A stretch of DNA of 21,266 nt from assembly GCA_037968835.1 (NCBI GenBank), contig JBBKWG010000193.1, forward strand, positions 1-21,266, given 5' to 3'. A program made the position numbers and the translations under genes. This DNA comes from JBBKWG01 sp037968835 (GTDB lineage Bacteria; Pseudomonadota; Alphaproteobacteria; Rhodobacterales; Rhodobacteraceae). Below, piece after piece: positions 14,494 to 20,621 of the stretch. The notes under the pieces are model-generated. The model ran no database searches. It saw nothing but the letters and a program-made list of their open reading frames with translations, and was not told the DNA's origin. Numbering within the stretch: the stretch's first letter is position 1; each line of letters starts with the position of its first letter.

Positions 14494-15594
14494 TCAACCT
14501 ATCCGGCCGCGTTTCCCACCGGTCTGGGCACGATCCAGCAGTAAATGATCGAGGATTACCGTGGCCGCCATCGCCTCGGCAACCGGCACGGCCCGAATGC
14601 CGACGCAGGGATCGTGTCGCCCCTTCGTGATGATCTCGGTTTCCTCACCTGACTTGGTAATAGTCTTCCTTGGCGTCAGAATGGACGACGTCGGTTTGAC
14701 TGCGAACCGGACGACAACGTCCTGTCCGGACGAAATCCCCCCAAGAATTCCCCCGGCGTGGTTCGAATTGAATTCCGGCCCGCTCGCGCCCATCGTGATC
14801 TCGTCGGCATTGGCTTCACCGGTCAGGCGAGCGGCGGCCATGCCCTCGCCGATCTCGACGCCCTTGACCGCGTTGATCGACATCATCGCTGCTGCCAGAT
14901 CGGTGTCGAGCTTGCCATAAACAGGCGCGCCCAGACCTGCCGGGCAACCCCGGATAGTGACCTCGACCATGGCGCCAACTGACGAACCGCTTTTGCGTAA
15001 ACCGTCCAGGTACCCTGCCCATTCATTCGCGGCGATGGCATCCGGCACCCAGAACGGATTGCGCGCGATCTCGTCCCAATCGAAGCGGCTGCGGTCGATG
15101 TCTTTCTCGCCCATGCCGACCATGTACCCGACTACGGAAATCCCCGGTGCAAGCGTTGCCAATGCCGCTCGCGCCACACCGCCCGCCGCCACACGCGAGG
15201 CGGTTTCGCGGGCCGAAGACCTGCCACCACCGCGGTAATCGCGAATGCCGTATTTCTGCCAATAGGTGATGTCGGCATGACCGGGCCGGAACTTTTCGGC
15301 AATGTCTCCATAGTCCTTCGAGCGATGATCGGTGTTGCGGATCATAAGCTGGATCGGCGTGCCTGTGGTCATGCCCTCAAACACACCCGACAGGATTTCC
15401 ACTTCGTCGGCTTCGCGCCGCTGGGTCGTGTATTTGTTCTGGCCAGGTTTGCGCTTGTCGAGCCAGACCTGAATATCGGCCACGTTCAGCGGCACGTTCG
15501 GCGGGCAGCCGTCTATGGTCGCGCCCAACGCAGGCCCGTGGCTTTCACCCCAGGTGGTAACGCGAAACACGTGACCGTATGTGTTCAGGCTCAT
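14494..15594 (-). CDS. aroC: Chorismate synthase
   Basis: A 366-residue FMN-dependent enzyme that converts 5-enolpyruvylshikimate 3-phosphate to chorismate, the last shared step of aromatic amino acid synthesis. Family signatures are visible: GESHGPALGATIDGCPP (residues 17-33), KYGIRDYRGGGRSSARET (second signature), GASGPEFNSNHAGGILGGIS, and RHDPCVGIRAVPVAEAM near the C-terminus. Length is standard. AAGGAG lies seven bases upstream of the ATG at 15594, fixing the start. It is divergent from the TPP-riboswitch/thiBPQ unit and convergent with the PRC-barrel gene, so it appears to be monocistronic. Confidence 0.97.
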   Translation of the reverse strand: MSLNTYGHVFRVTTWGESHGPALGATIDGCPPNVPLNVADIQVWLDKRKPGQNKYTTQRREADEVEILSGVFEGMTTGTPIQLMIRNTDHRSKDYGDIAEKFRPGHADITYWQKYGIRDYRGGGRSSARETASRVAAGGVARAALATLAPGISVVGYMVGMGEKDIDRSRFDWDEIARNPFWVPDAIAANEWAGYLDGLRKSGSSVGAMVEVTIRGCPAGLGAPVYGKLDTDLAAAMMSINAVKGVEIGEGMAAARLTGEANADEITMGASGPEFNSNHAGGILGGISSGQDVVVRFAVKPTSSILTPRKTITKSGEETEIITKGRHDPCVGIRAVPVAEAMAATVILDHLLLDRAQTGGKRGRIG

Positions 15595-15658
15595 CCGCAG
15601 GCTCCTTCGCTGCTGGTCGGTCTATCGGTGCAACTTCGCCCGCTCAAGCGGTTTCACC

Positions 15659-15687
15659 TTGTCGCGACCGACCTGTCGGCCTAGGTA
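15659..15687 (+). promoter_or_regulatory. Candidate promoter of the thiBPQ operon
   Basis: TTGTCG at 15659-15664 and TAGGTA at 15682-15687 are spaced by 17 bases. A start about seven bases downstream would place the 5' end exactly at the TPP aptamer. The hexamer match is modest, so this is a position-supported guess. Confidence 0.35.
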
Positions 15688-15693
15688 TGGATT

Positions 15694-15780
15694 ACCTCGG
15701 GGGGCCTTCATGGCTGAGATGCTGACACCAGCGGACCCGTTGAACCTGAACCGGTTAGCACCGGCGGAGGGAAGGTCGAG
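15694..15780 (+). promoter_or_regulatory. TPP riboswitch aptamer (THI element)
   Basis: The conserved THI-box parts appear in order: CTCGGGGGGCC (P1/P2 side), GGCTGAGA containing the pyrimidine-sensing CTGAGA at 15714-15719, a P3 hairpin GCTG(ACAC)CAGC at 15721-15732, GACCCGTTGAACCTGAACCGG, a P5 hairpin CCGG(TTAGCA)CCGG at 15751-15764, and CGGAGGGAAG at 15765-15774. P1 closes with CTCG (15696-15699) to CGAG (15777-15780). It binds thiamine pyrophosphate and should shut off the downstream importer genes when thiamine is plentiful. Downstream, CTCCTCAC (15784-15791) can pair with the thiB Shine-Dalgarno region AGGAGTGAG (15813-15821), which suggests control of translation initiation. Confidence 0.95.
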
Positions 15781-15824
15781 CATCTCCTCACCCCACCCCC
15801 GTCCGGCCAAGAAGGAGTGAGAGA

Positions 15825-16811
15825 ATGCGATATCCGATCCTTGTGGCAGGGCTTTTGGCGTCGTTTCCGGCCATCGCGCAGGAAAAGCCAATTCTGTCCG
15901 TCTACACCTACGACAGCTTCATTACGGAATGGGGTCCCGGCCCCGCGGTCGAAGCGGCGTTCGAGGAAACCTGCGGCTGCGATCTGCAATTCGTCGCCGC
16001 CGGTGACGGGGCGGCGCTGCTGGCGCGGCTGAAACTCGAAGGCGCGCGCAGCGACGCAGATATCGTGCTGGGGCTCGATACGAACCTGATGCAGGCCGCG
16101 CGCGAAACCGGGCTTTTTGCCCCTCACGGTCGCGAAGATTTGCCGCTCGACCTGCCGGTCACGTGGAGCGATGACACCTTCGTTCCGTTTGACTGGGGCT
16201 ATTTCGCCTTTGTTCACAACGCCGACATGGCCGATGTTCCGGGCGATTTCCGGTCACTCGGCGCCAGCGATGCCACTATCGTCATTCAGGATCCGCGCTC
16301 ATCGACCCCCGGCCTCGGCCTGCTGTTGTGGGTCAAGGCGGCCTACGGAGACGATGCGCCCTCGATCTGGGAGGCGTTGGCAGACAACATCGTGACGGTT
16401 ACGCCGGGATGGTCCGAGGCGTACGGTCTGTTCCTCGAAGGCGAGGCCGACATGGTGCTGTCCTACACGACCTCGCCCGCCTATCACCTGATCGCCGAGG
16501 AAGACGCGTCGAAAACGGCCGCGCTCTTTTCGGAAGGCCACTACATGCAGATCGAGGTCGCGGCGAAACTGGCGGCAAGCGATCAGCCGGATCTCGCGGA
16601 CGCGTTTCTCGATTTCATGGTCTCGGACGCGTTCCAAACGGTGATCCCGAAAACGAACTGGATGTATCCGGCGGTGGTTCCGGAAGGCGGCATGCCGGGC
16701 GGCTTTGACACGCTGATCCAGCCGGATCGCGCGTTGATCTATCCGGCGGACGAAGCTGCCGCCCTGCGTGACAAGGCGCTGGATGAATGGCTGACCGCGC
16801 TCAGCCGCTAG
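15825..16811 (+). CDS. thiB: Thiamine ABC transporter substrate-binding protein
   Basis: A 328-residue periplasmic binding protein with a clear signal peptide (MRYPILVAGLLASFPAIA, cleavage near residue 18). The mature protein begins LSVYTYDSF, the typical start of ThiB-type iron/thiamine-class binding proteins, and contains DADIVLGLDTNLMQAA, VPFDWGYFAFVHN, LSYTTSPAYH and PKTNWMYPAV. It captures thiamine or its phosphates for the ThiP permease. AAGGAG at 15812-15817 is the ribosome binding site and lies within the riboswitch expression platform. The last 25 bases overlap thiP. The TPP riboswitch upstream and the thiP-thiQ context make the substrate assignment strong. Confidence 0.96.
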   Translation: MRYPILVAGLLASFPAIAQEKPILSVYTYDSFITEWGPGPAVEAAFEETCGCDLQFVAAGDGAALLARLKLEGARSDADIVLGLDTNLMQAARETGLFAPHGREDLPLDLPVTWSDDTFVPFDWGYFAFVHNADMADVPGDFRSLGASDATIVIQDPRSSTPGLGLLLWVKAAYGDDAPSIWEALADNIVTVTPGWSEAYGLFLEGEADMVLSYTTSPAYHLIAEEDASKTAALFSEGHYMQIEVAAKLAASDQPDLADAFLDFMVSDAFQTVIPKTNWMYPAVVPEGGMPGGFDTLIQPDRALIYPADEAAALRDKALDEWLTALSR

Positions 16812-18355
16812 GACCCGGTGTCTGGGTCGGGGTGTTCGCCGCGGCGACGATCCCGGCGCTGATCCTGTTGACCGCCGCCGCGGTGGCGACCTCCGCTGAT
16901 GTCGGGCGTGGACTTGCGCCGTCCGATTGGGCAGCAATCCGGTTTACCGTCTGGCAGGCGTTCCTGTCGGCGGTGCTCAGCGTGGCCCTCGCAGTACCCG
17001 TGTCGCGGGCTTTGGCACGACGGCGGTTCAGGGGGCGCGGCGTGCTGGTCACGCTGCTCGGCGCACCGTTTCTTTTGCCGGTAATCGTCGCTATTTTCGG
17101 GCTGCTCGCAATCTTCGGTCGCGGCGGGGTTCTGAATGCGGGTCTGGACCTGCTCGGTCTGCCGCCGGTGTCGATCTACGGGCTTCACGGCGTCGTGCTG
17201 GCGCATGTGTTCTTCAATCTGCCGCTGGCGACGCGGCTGATCCTGCAAGGCTGGCAAGACGTCCCGGCGGAACGATTTCGCCTTGCCGCGACACTCGACA
17301 TGGACGCTTCCGCGGTGAACAGACACCTCGAACGACCGATGCTGATGCGCGTGTTGCCCGGCGCATTCCTGGTGATCTTCGTGATCTGCACGACCAGTTT
17401 CGCGGTCGCACTGACACTTGGCGGCGGTCCACGCGCGACCACGATCGAGCTTGCGATCTATCAGGCGCTTCGCTTCGAATTCGATTTGTCTCGGGCGGCG
17501 CTGTTGTCGGTCGTGCAACTTGCGATTACCGGAGTCGCGGCGTTTCTGGCGCTGCGCTATATCCACGCTGACGGCTTCGGGGCGGGTCGTGACAGGATAG
17601 TGCAACGCTGGGACGCGCGATCAAGATCACTCAAAGTCCAGGACACCGTCTGGATCGCTCTCGCCGCGCTGTTTCTACTCCTGCCCCTCGTCGCAGCGGT
17701 GGTGAGAGGTGCGCCAGCCCTGACAACGCTGCCCGCAAGTGTCTGGTATGCGACATTGCGTTCGCTCGGTGTTGCGCTGGCGTCGACCGCGTTCGTTGTC
17801 GCAATGACGCTTCTTATCGCAACGGCAAGTGTTCGGCTCGGCACACGTGGACGATTGCTCGAAACAGCGGCGCTTAGTGCAATCGCGGCCTCGCCTCTGG
17901 TCGTGGGAACCGGGCTGTTCATCCTGATCCACCCCGTGGCCGATCCGGCGCGGCTGGCACTTCCGGTGACGGCGCTGGTGAACGGTTTCGTGACGCTACC
18001 CTTCGCCTTGCGCGCGGTTCTGCCCGCGCTCAGAATGATCGAGGCAGACTATGGACGGCTGGCCGACACTCTGGGGCTGACGGGTTGGGCAAGGTTGCGC
18101 CTTCTGGTGCTGCCCCGCTTGCGTCGACCGCTCGGGTTTGCGGCCGGGCTCGCGGCGGCCTTGTCGATGGGAGATCTCGGCGTCATCGCATTGTTCGCCG
18201 ATCCCAACTCCGCCACACTGCCGATGCAGGTTTATCGCCTGATGGGCGCTTATCGAACGAACGACGCGGCGGGCGCGGCGCTTTTGCTCCTGATCGTCAG
18301 TCTCGTGCTGTTCTGGATTTTTGATCGCGGAGGGCGGTCCGATGCTCACACTTGA
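16787..18355 (+). CDS. thiP: Thiamine ABC transporter permease
   Basis: A 522-residue inner-membrane protein with about twelve hydrophobic helices in two tandem permease halves, as expected for ThiP. Each half has an EAA-type loop: DVPAERFRLAATLDMDASAV in the first and DYGRLADTLGLTGWARLRLL in the second. It forms the membrane channel that works with ThiB and two copies of ThiQ. The ATG at 16787 overlaps thiB by 25 bases and AAGG at 16773-16776 may serve as ribosome binding site. The stop overlaps thiQ by 14 bases. The order thiB-thiP-thiQ and the tight overlaps are the classical arrangement. Confidence 0.95.
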   Translation: MADRAQPLGPGVWVGVFAAATIPALILLTAAAVATSADVGRGLAPSDWAAIRFTVWQAFLSAVLSVALAVPVSRALARRRFRGRGVLVTLLGAPFLLPVIVAIFGLLAIFGRGGVLNAGLDLLGLPPVSIYGLHGVVLAHVFFNLPLATRLILQGWQDVPAERFRLAATLDMDASAVNRHLERPMLMRVLPGAFLVIFVICTTSFAVALTLGGGPRATTIELAIYQALRFEFDLSRAALLSVVQLAITGVAAFLALRYIHADGFGAGRDRIVQRWDARSRSLKVQDTVWIALAALFLLLPLVAAVVRGAPALTTLPASVWYATLRSLGVALASTAFVVAMTLLIATASVRLGTRGRLLETAALSAIAASPLVVGTGLFILIHPVADPARLALPVTALVNGFVTLPFALRAVLPALRMIEADYGRLADTLGLTGWARLRLLVLPRLRRPLGFAAGLAAALSMGDLGVIALFADPNSATLPMQVYRLMGAYRTNDAAGAALLLLIVSLVLFWIFDRGGRSDAHT

Positions 18356-19028
18356 ACGCGTCTCGCTGACGCAGGACGATTTCACGCTAAGCGCCGATCT
18401 GTCGGTTGCCGCAGGTGGCATCGTCGCTGTCATCGGTCCCTCGGGCGGCGGCAAATCGACGTTCCTGTCGCTGATCGCAGGCTTCGACACGCCCGACGAA
18501 GGCCGGATAGTGTGGGAGGGCCGTGACCTGACAGGCCTTCCGCCCGGCAAGCGGCCAGTCGCGATGCTGTTTCAGGACAACAACCTTTTTCCGCACCTCA
18601 GCATCCTGTCGAATGTCTGCCTCGGTGCTGCACCGGTTGCCCGGCCGTCGTCCGATGTCCAGATCCGCGCCCGCGCCGCGCTGGCCCGTGTCGGTCTGGA
18701 TGGGCTTGAAGATCGAAAGCCCGGCGCATTGTCGGGCGGACAGCAAAGCCGCGCGGCGTTGGCGCGGGTGCTGTTGACGGATCGTCCACTGGTGCTGATG
18801 GACGAGCCTTTCGCGGCGCTCGGACCGGCTCTTCGCAGCGAAATGCTGGACCTGGTTGCGGAAATCCTCTCCGACGCCACGGTGCTGATGGTGACACACG
18901 ATCCCGACGATGCTTTGCGGATCGCGGAGCGGACGATTTTCGTGTCCGACGGAAATGTAAGCCCGCCTGTTCCGACGCGGGCGCTTTTCGACGAGCCGCC
19001 TGAAGCTCTGGCGCAGTATCTTGACTGA
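18342..19028 (+). CDS. thiQ: Thiamine ABC transporter ATP-binding protein
   Basis: A 228-residue ABC ATPase that powers thiamine import. All nucleotide-binding motifs are intact: Walker A GPSGGGKST (32-40), Q-loop FQDNNLF (Gln78), signature LSGGQQ (130-135), Walker B VLMDEP (151-156) and switch His186 in THDPDD. ATG 18342 is chosen over the upstream TTG because GGAGGG at 18329-18334 lies seven bases before it and the product then starts in the family manner (MLTLERVSL). It overlaps the end of thiP by 14 bases. The stop codon is followed three bases later by one copy of a GC-rich repeat element. Confidence 0.95.
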   Translation: MLTLERVSLTQDDFTLSADLSVAAGGIVAVIGPSGGGKSTFLSLIAGFDTPDEGRIVWEGRDLTGLPPGKRPVAMLFQDNNLFPHLSILSNVCLGAAPVARPSSDVQIRARAALARVGLDGLEDRKPGALSGGQQSRAALARVLLTDRPLVLMDEPFAALGPALRSEMLDLVAEILSDATVLMVTHDPDDALRIAERTIFVSDGNVSPPVPTRALFDEPPEALAQYLD

Positions 19029-19031
19029 CAC

Positions 19032-19089
19032 CCTTGGGGCGCTGCCCCCGGCGTCTGCGACACCTCCCCCGGGATTTTTCCGCCCAAGG
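19032..19089 (+). repeat. 3'-end GC-rich repeat element, copy 1 (after thiQ)
   Basis: A 58-bp element bounded by CCTTGG and CCAAGG. It starts with the hairpin GGGGC(GCT)GCCCC at 19036-19048 and continues through CCTCCCCCGGGATTTTT. It begins three bases after the thiQ stop. The same layout is found in opposite orientation at 19211-19265, each copy reading outward from its gene. Strong hairpin plus a T-run suggests a terminator-like role; elements of this look are familiar from intergenic regions of Rhodobacteraceae (recollection, not searched). Confidence 0.75.
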
Positions 19090-19210
19090 ATTAGCAGGAC
19101 GGCCCGCGAAGGTATCACGGACCGCCCCGTCTTCGGGCACACGGCTGGCATCCCTGCTGCCGCGCGTGCGCAGCATCCCTTGAGATCAATAACTTTCCCT
19201 GAACATTGCT
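19090..19210. other. Intergenic segment between two repeat copies, no gene seen
   Basis: A 121-base stretch between the inverted repeat elements that close thiQ and arfB. It is GC-rich with several short complementary stretches, but no supported ORF with a ribosome binding site, no RNA fold I can name and no promoter. It is probably just spacer between convergent genes. Confidence 0.5.
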
Positions 19211-19265
19211 CTTTGGGCAAATAAATCCCGGGGGGCGGTCCGCAGGATCGCGGGGCAGCGCCCCT
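19211..19265 (-). repeat. 3'-end GC-rich repeat element, copy 2 (after arfB)
   Basis: Read on the minus strand it begins at the arfB stop with GGGGC(GCT)GCCCC (plus-strand 19252-19264) and continues through CCCCCCGGGATTTATTTGCCCAAAG. This follows the layout of copy 1: the same hairpin, a variable centre, CCCCCGGGATTT, then a GCCCAA end. The arfB TAG stop overlaps the first hairpin base, so the element sits directly on the gene end. Confidence 0.72.
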
Positions 19266-19677
19266 AATCGTCGATTGGACCGCGCAGCGACTTTACCTCG
19301 CCACGATGACGCTTTTCTGCCACGCGCTTCTTCTTTTGGTTCAGCGACACGCGGGTCTTGACCCGTTTCTTCGGTTTTTCGGCGGCGCGACGGATCAGGT
19401 CAACCAGCCGTTCGCGCGCGATGTCGCGGTTGCGCGCCTGGCTGCGTTCCTCGCTCACCTGGATGACGATGGCGCCTTCCTTGGTCCAGCGCCGCCCGGC
19501 AAGCCGTTGCAGTCGCCGCTTCACCGGATCGGGAAGGCTGGGCGAGCGCGCCGCCTCGAACCTCAGTTCGACGGCAGAGTTGACCTTGTTCACGTTCTGC
19601 CCACCGGGGCCGCTGGCGCGGACGAACTGTTCTGTCAGCTCCCAGTCCGCGATCTCGATGGAATCGGTGATTTTCAT
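19264..19677 (-). CDS. arfB: Alternative ribosome-rescue factor / peptidyl-tRNA hydrolase
   Basis: A 137-residue protein of the ArfB (YaeJ) family, which enters stalled ribosomes lacking a stop codon and hydrolyses the peptidyl-tRNA. The catalytic GGQ is at residues 25-27 in SGPGGQNVNKVNSAVELRF. The codon-recognition domains of RF1/RF2 are absent. A basic C-terminal tail (KKRVKTRVSLNQKKKRVAEK) matches the segment that enters the empty mRNA channel. ATG 19677 gives the family length; an in-frame GTG at 19692 would add five residues. The nearest Shine-Dalgarno-like AAAGG lies about 14 bases upstream. An 11-bp hairpin and an 18-codon ORF precede it and may regulate it. Confidence 0.94.
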   Translation of the reverse strand: MKITDSIEIADWELTEQFVRASGPGGQNVNKVNSAVELRFEAARSPSLPDPVKRRLQRLAGRRWTKEGAIVIQVSEERSQARNRDIARERLVDLIRRAAEKPKKRVKTRVSLNQKKKRVAEKRHRGEVKSLRGPIDD

Positions 19678-19703
19678 GTCTCGACGTGGCACCTTTAACC
19701 GAA

Positions 19704-19730
19704 GAAGGGTCGCCGGTGTGGCGACCCTTC
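19704..19730 (-). terminator. Strong hairpin upstream of arfB (terminator or attenuator)
   Basis: GAAGGGTCGCC and GGCGACCCTTC form a perfect 11-bp stem around a 5-base loop, ending 27 bases before the arfB ATG. On the minus strand it is followed by TTCGGTT, a poor but pyrimidine-rich tail. It may end the small upstream transcription unit, or act as an attenuator when transcription reads on into arfB. Confidence 0.6.
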
Positions 19731-19800
19731 CGAGTATTGTAGAGATGGGCCAGTTAGGGACTGGAGCCCAATCAGGAGTGTTTTGTCCTTGGGTCTGCCC

Positions 19801-19857
19801 TCAGACGACGGTCCCCCTGACTGTTCCGACACCTCTCTCCATTATCACTCTAGACAC
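19801..19857 (-). CDS. Small ORF (18 aa) with near-perfect Shine-Dalgarno
   Basis: GTG-started frame encoding MSRVIMERGVGTVRGTVV. It is preceded by GAAAGGAGGTGGT (19861-19873), almost the full complement of the 16S rRNA 3' end, with seven bases between AGGAGG and the GTG. This is far stronger than any other ribosome binding site in the window. A TTGACA lies about 60 bases upstream. The stop codon lies inside a small hairpin, and further stems follow before arfB. The peptide is basic and Val/Gly-rich, with no recognisable family, signal peptide or membrane segment. It could be a leader peptide for arfB or part of a dual-function small RNA. Codon content alone cannot prove translation. Confidence 0.6.
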   Translation of the reverse strand: MSRVIMERGVGTVRGTVV

Positions 19858-19890
19858 TGGACCACCTCCTTTCGTTGTTACCGATACCGT

Positions 19891-19919
19891 AAAGTTGGCA
19901 CAGATCTGGTGTCTGTCAA
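19891..19919 (-). promoter_or_regulatory. Candidate promoter of the small-ORF unit
   Basis: A consensus -35 TTGACA (19919 to 19914) begins seven bases after the yhhQ stop. Seventeen bases further is AACTTT (19896 to 19891), a poor -10 match. The predicted start would give a leader of about 25 bases before the strong Shine-Dalgarno. The -35 is convincing, the -10 is not. Confidence 0.4.
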
Positions 19920-19925
19920 ATGTTT

Positions 19926-20546
19926 TCACGCAACCGGTGCGATCAATCTTCCGACAATCAGGCGGAAAGGCACCAATGCGGCCAACGCAAGCACAAGTTT
20001 CACACCCCAGTCCGCCAGCGCCAGCGATGCCCAGAGCGGAACCACCGGACCGATCCCCAGCAGCGGTAAAGCCTCGTTCGCCCAGCTTACATCGTTGCCG
20101 GGTTCGATCCAGACCAGCATCCCCGAGAACGCGATTGTGAAGAACAACACGGTATCCACCGACGATCCGACCAGCGTCGAGGCCAGCGGCGCCCGCCACC
20201 ACGGACCGCTGCGCAAACGGTCGAAAATCGAAACGTCCAGCAGTTGCGCCGTCAGGAACGCGACACCGGATCCAATCGCGATGCGCCACGTCACGAGGGG
20301 GCCGAACTCGCCGATGATCTGCGTGCCGATGGCCGAACAGGCAACGCCGGTCAGAAAGCCAGCGAAGACGACCTTGCGGGCAACGGGCGCGCCATAGACG
20401 CGGTTCATCACATCGGTGACGAGAAATGCGAGCGGATAGGTGAATGCGCCCCACGTCAGCCATTGGCCGAACAGGAATTGTACAAGGATGTTGGAGGCCA
20501 CGACGATGGCGGCCATGGCAACAATGCCGGGAAGGATGCGGGTCAT
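19926..20546 (-). CDS. VUT-family queuosine precursor transporter (YhhQ type)
   Basis: A 206-residue membrane protein with about six helices. Family blocks include FTYPLAFLVTDVMNRVYG near the N-terminus, GSGVAFLTAQLLDVSIFDRL in the middle and WWRAPLASTLVGSSVDTVLF after it; these polar residues inside helices are typical of the YhhQ/VUT family. Members import queuosine precursors (preQ0/preQ1) for tRNA modification. The start ATG 20546 has only a weak GGA upstream. No preQ1 riboswitch was found in the 75-base leader. It follows the phytase-like gene on the same strand and may be co-transcribed with it. Confidence 0.92.
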   Translation of the reverse strand: MTRILPGIVAMAAIVVASNILVQFLFGQWLTWGAFTYPLAFLVTDVMNRVYGAPVARKVVFAGFLTGVACSAIGTQIIGEFGPLVTWRIAIGSGVAFLTAQLLDVSIFDRLRSGPWWRAPLASTLVGSSVDTVLFFTIAFSGMLVWIEPGNDVSWANEALPLLGIGPVVPLWASLALADWGVKLVLALAALVPFRLIVGRLIAPVA

Positions 20547-20621
20547 TTATGTGTTCCGTTTTGACAAGGTCGCGGAGACTTGGCCCCCATCATGGGGACG
20601 CGGGCTGATACCGCCGGGGAC

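Noticed and set aside
19021..19224. 67-codon plus-strand frame after thiQ
   Set aside because: It consists of the repeat element and spacer, has no ribosome binding site and yields Pro/Ala-rich low-complexity sequence.
19857..19873. Plus-strand sequence resembling the 3' end of 16S rRNA (CTGGACCACCTCCTTTC)
   Set aside because: The flanking sequence has no rRNA helices. The resemblance is simply the complement of a very strong minus-strand Shine-Dalgarno.
19783..20397. Long plus-strand frame across the small-ORF unit and yhhQ
   Set aside because: It starts at TTG with only a fair AGGAG upstream and is antisense to a clear membrane transporter; its composition is Ser/Thr/Pro-rich noise.
20547..20621. 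Possible preQ1 riboswitch upstream of the queuosine precursor transporter
   Set aside because: I could not align the leader to the compact preQ1-I consensus or recognise class II or III. Only a short CCCC(ATGAT)GGGG hairpin is evident.
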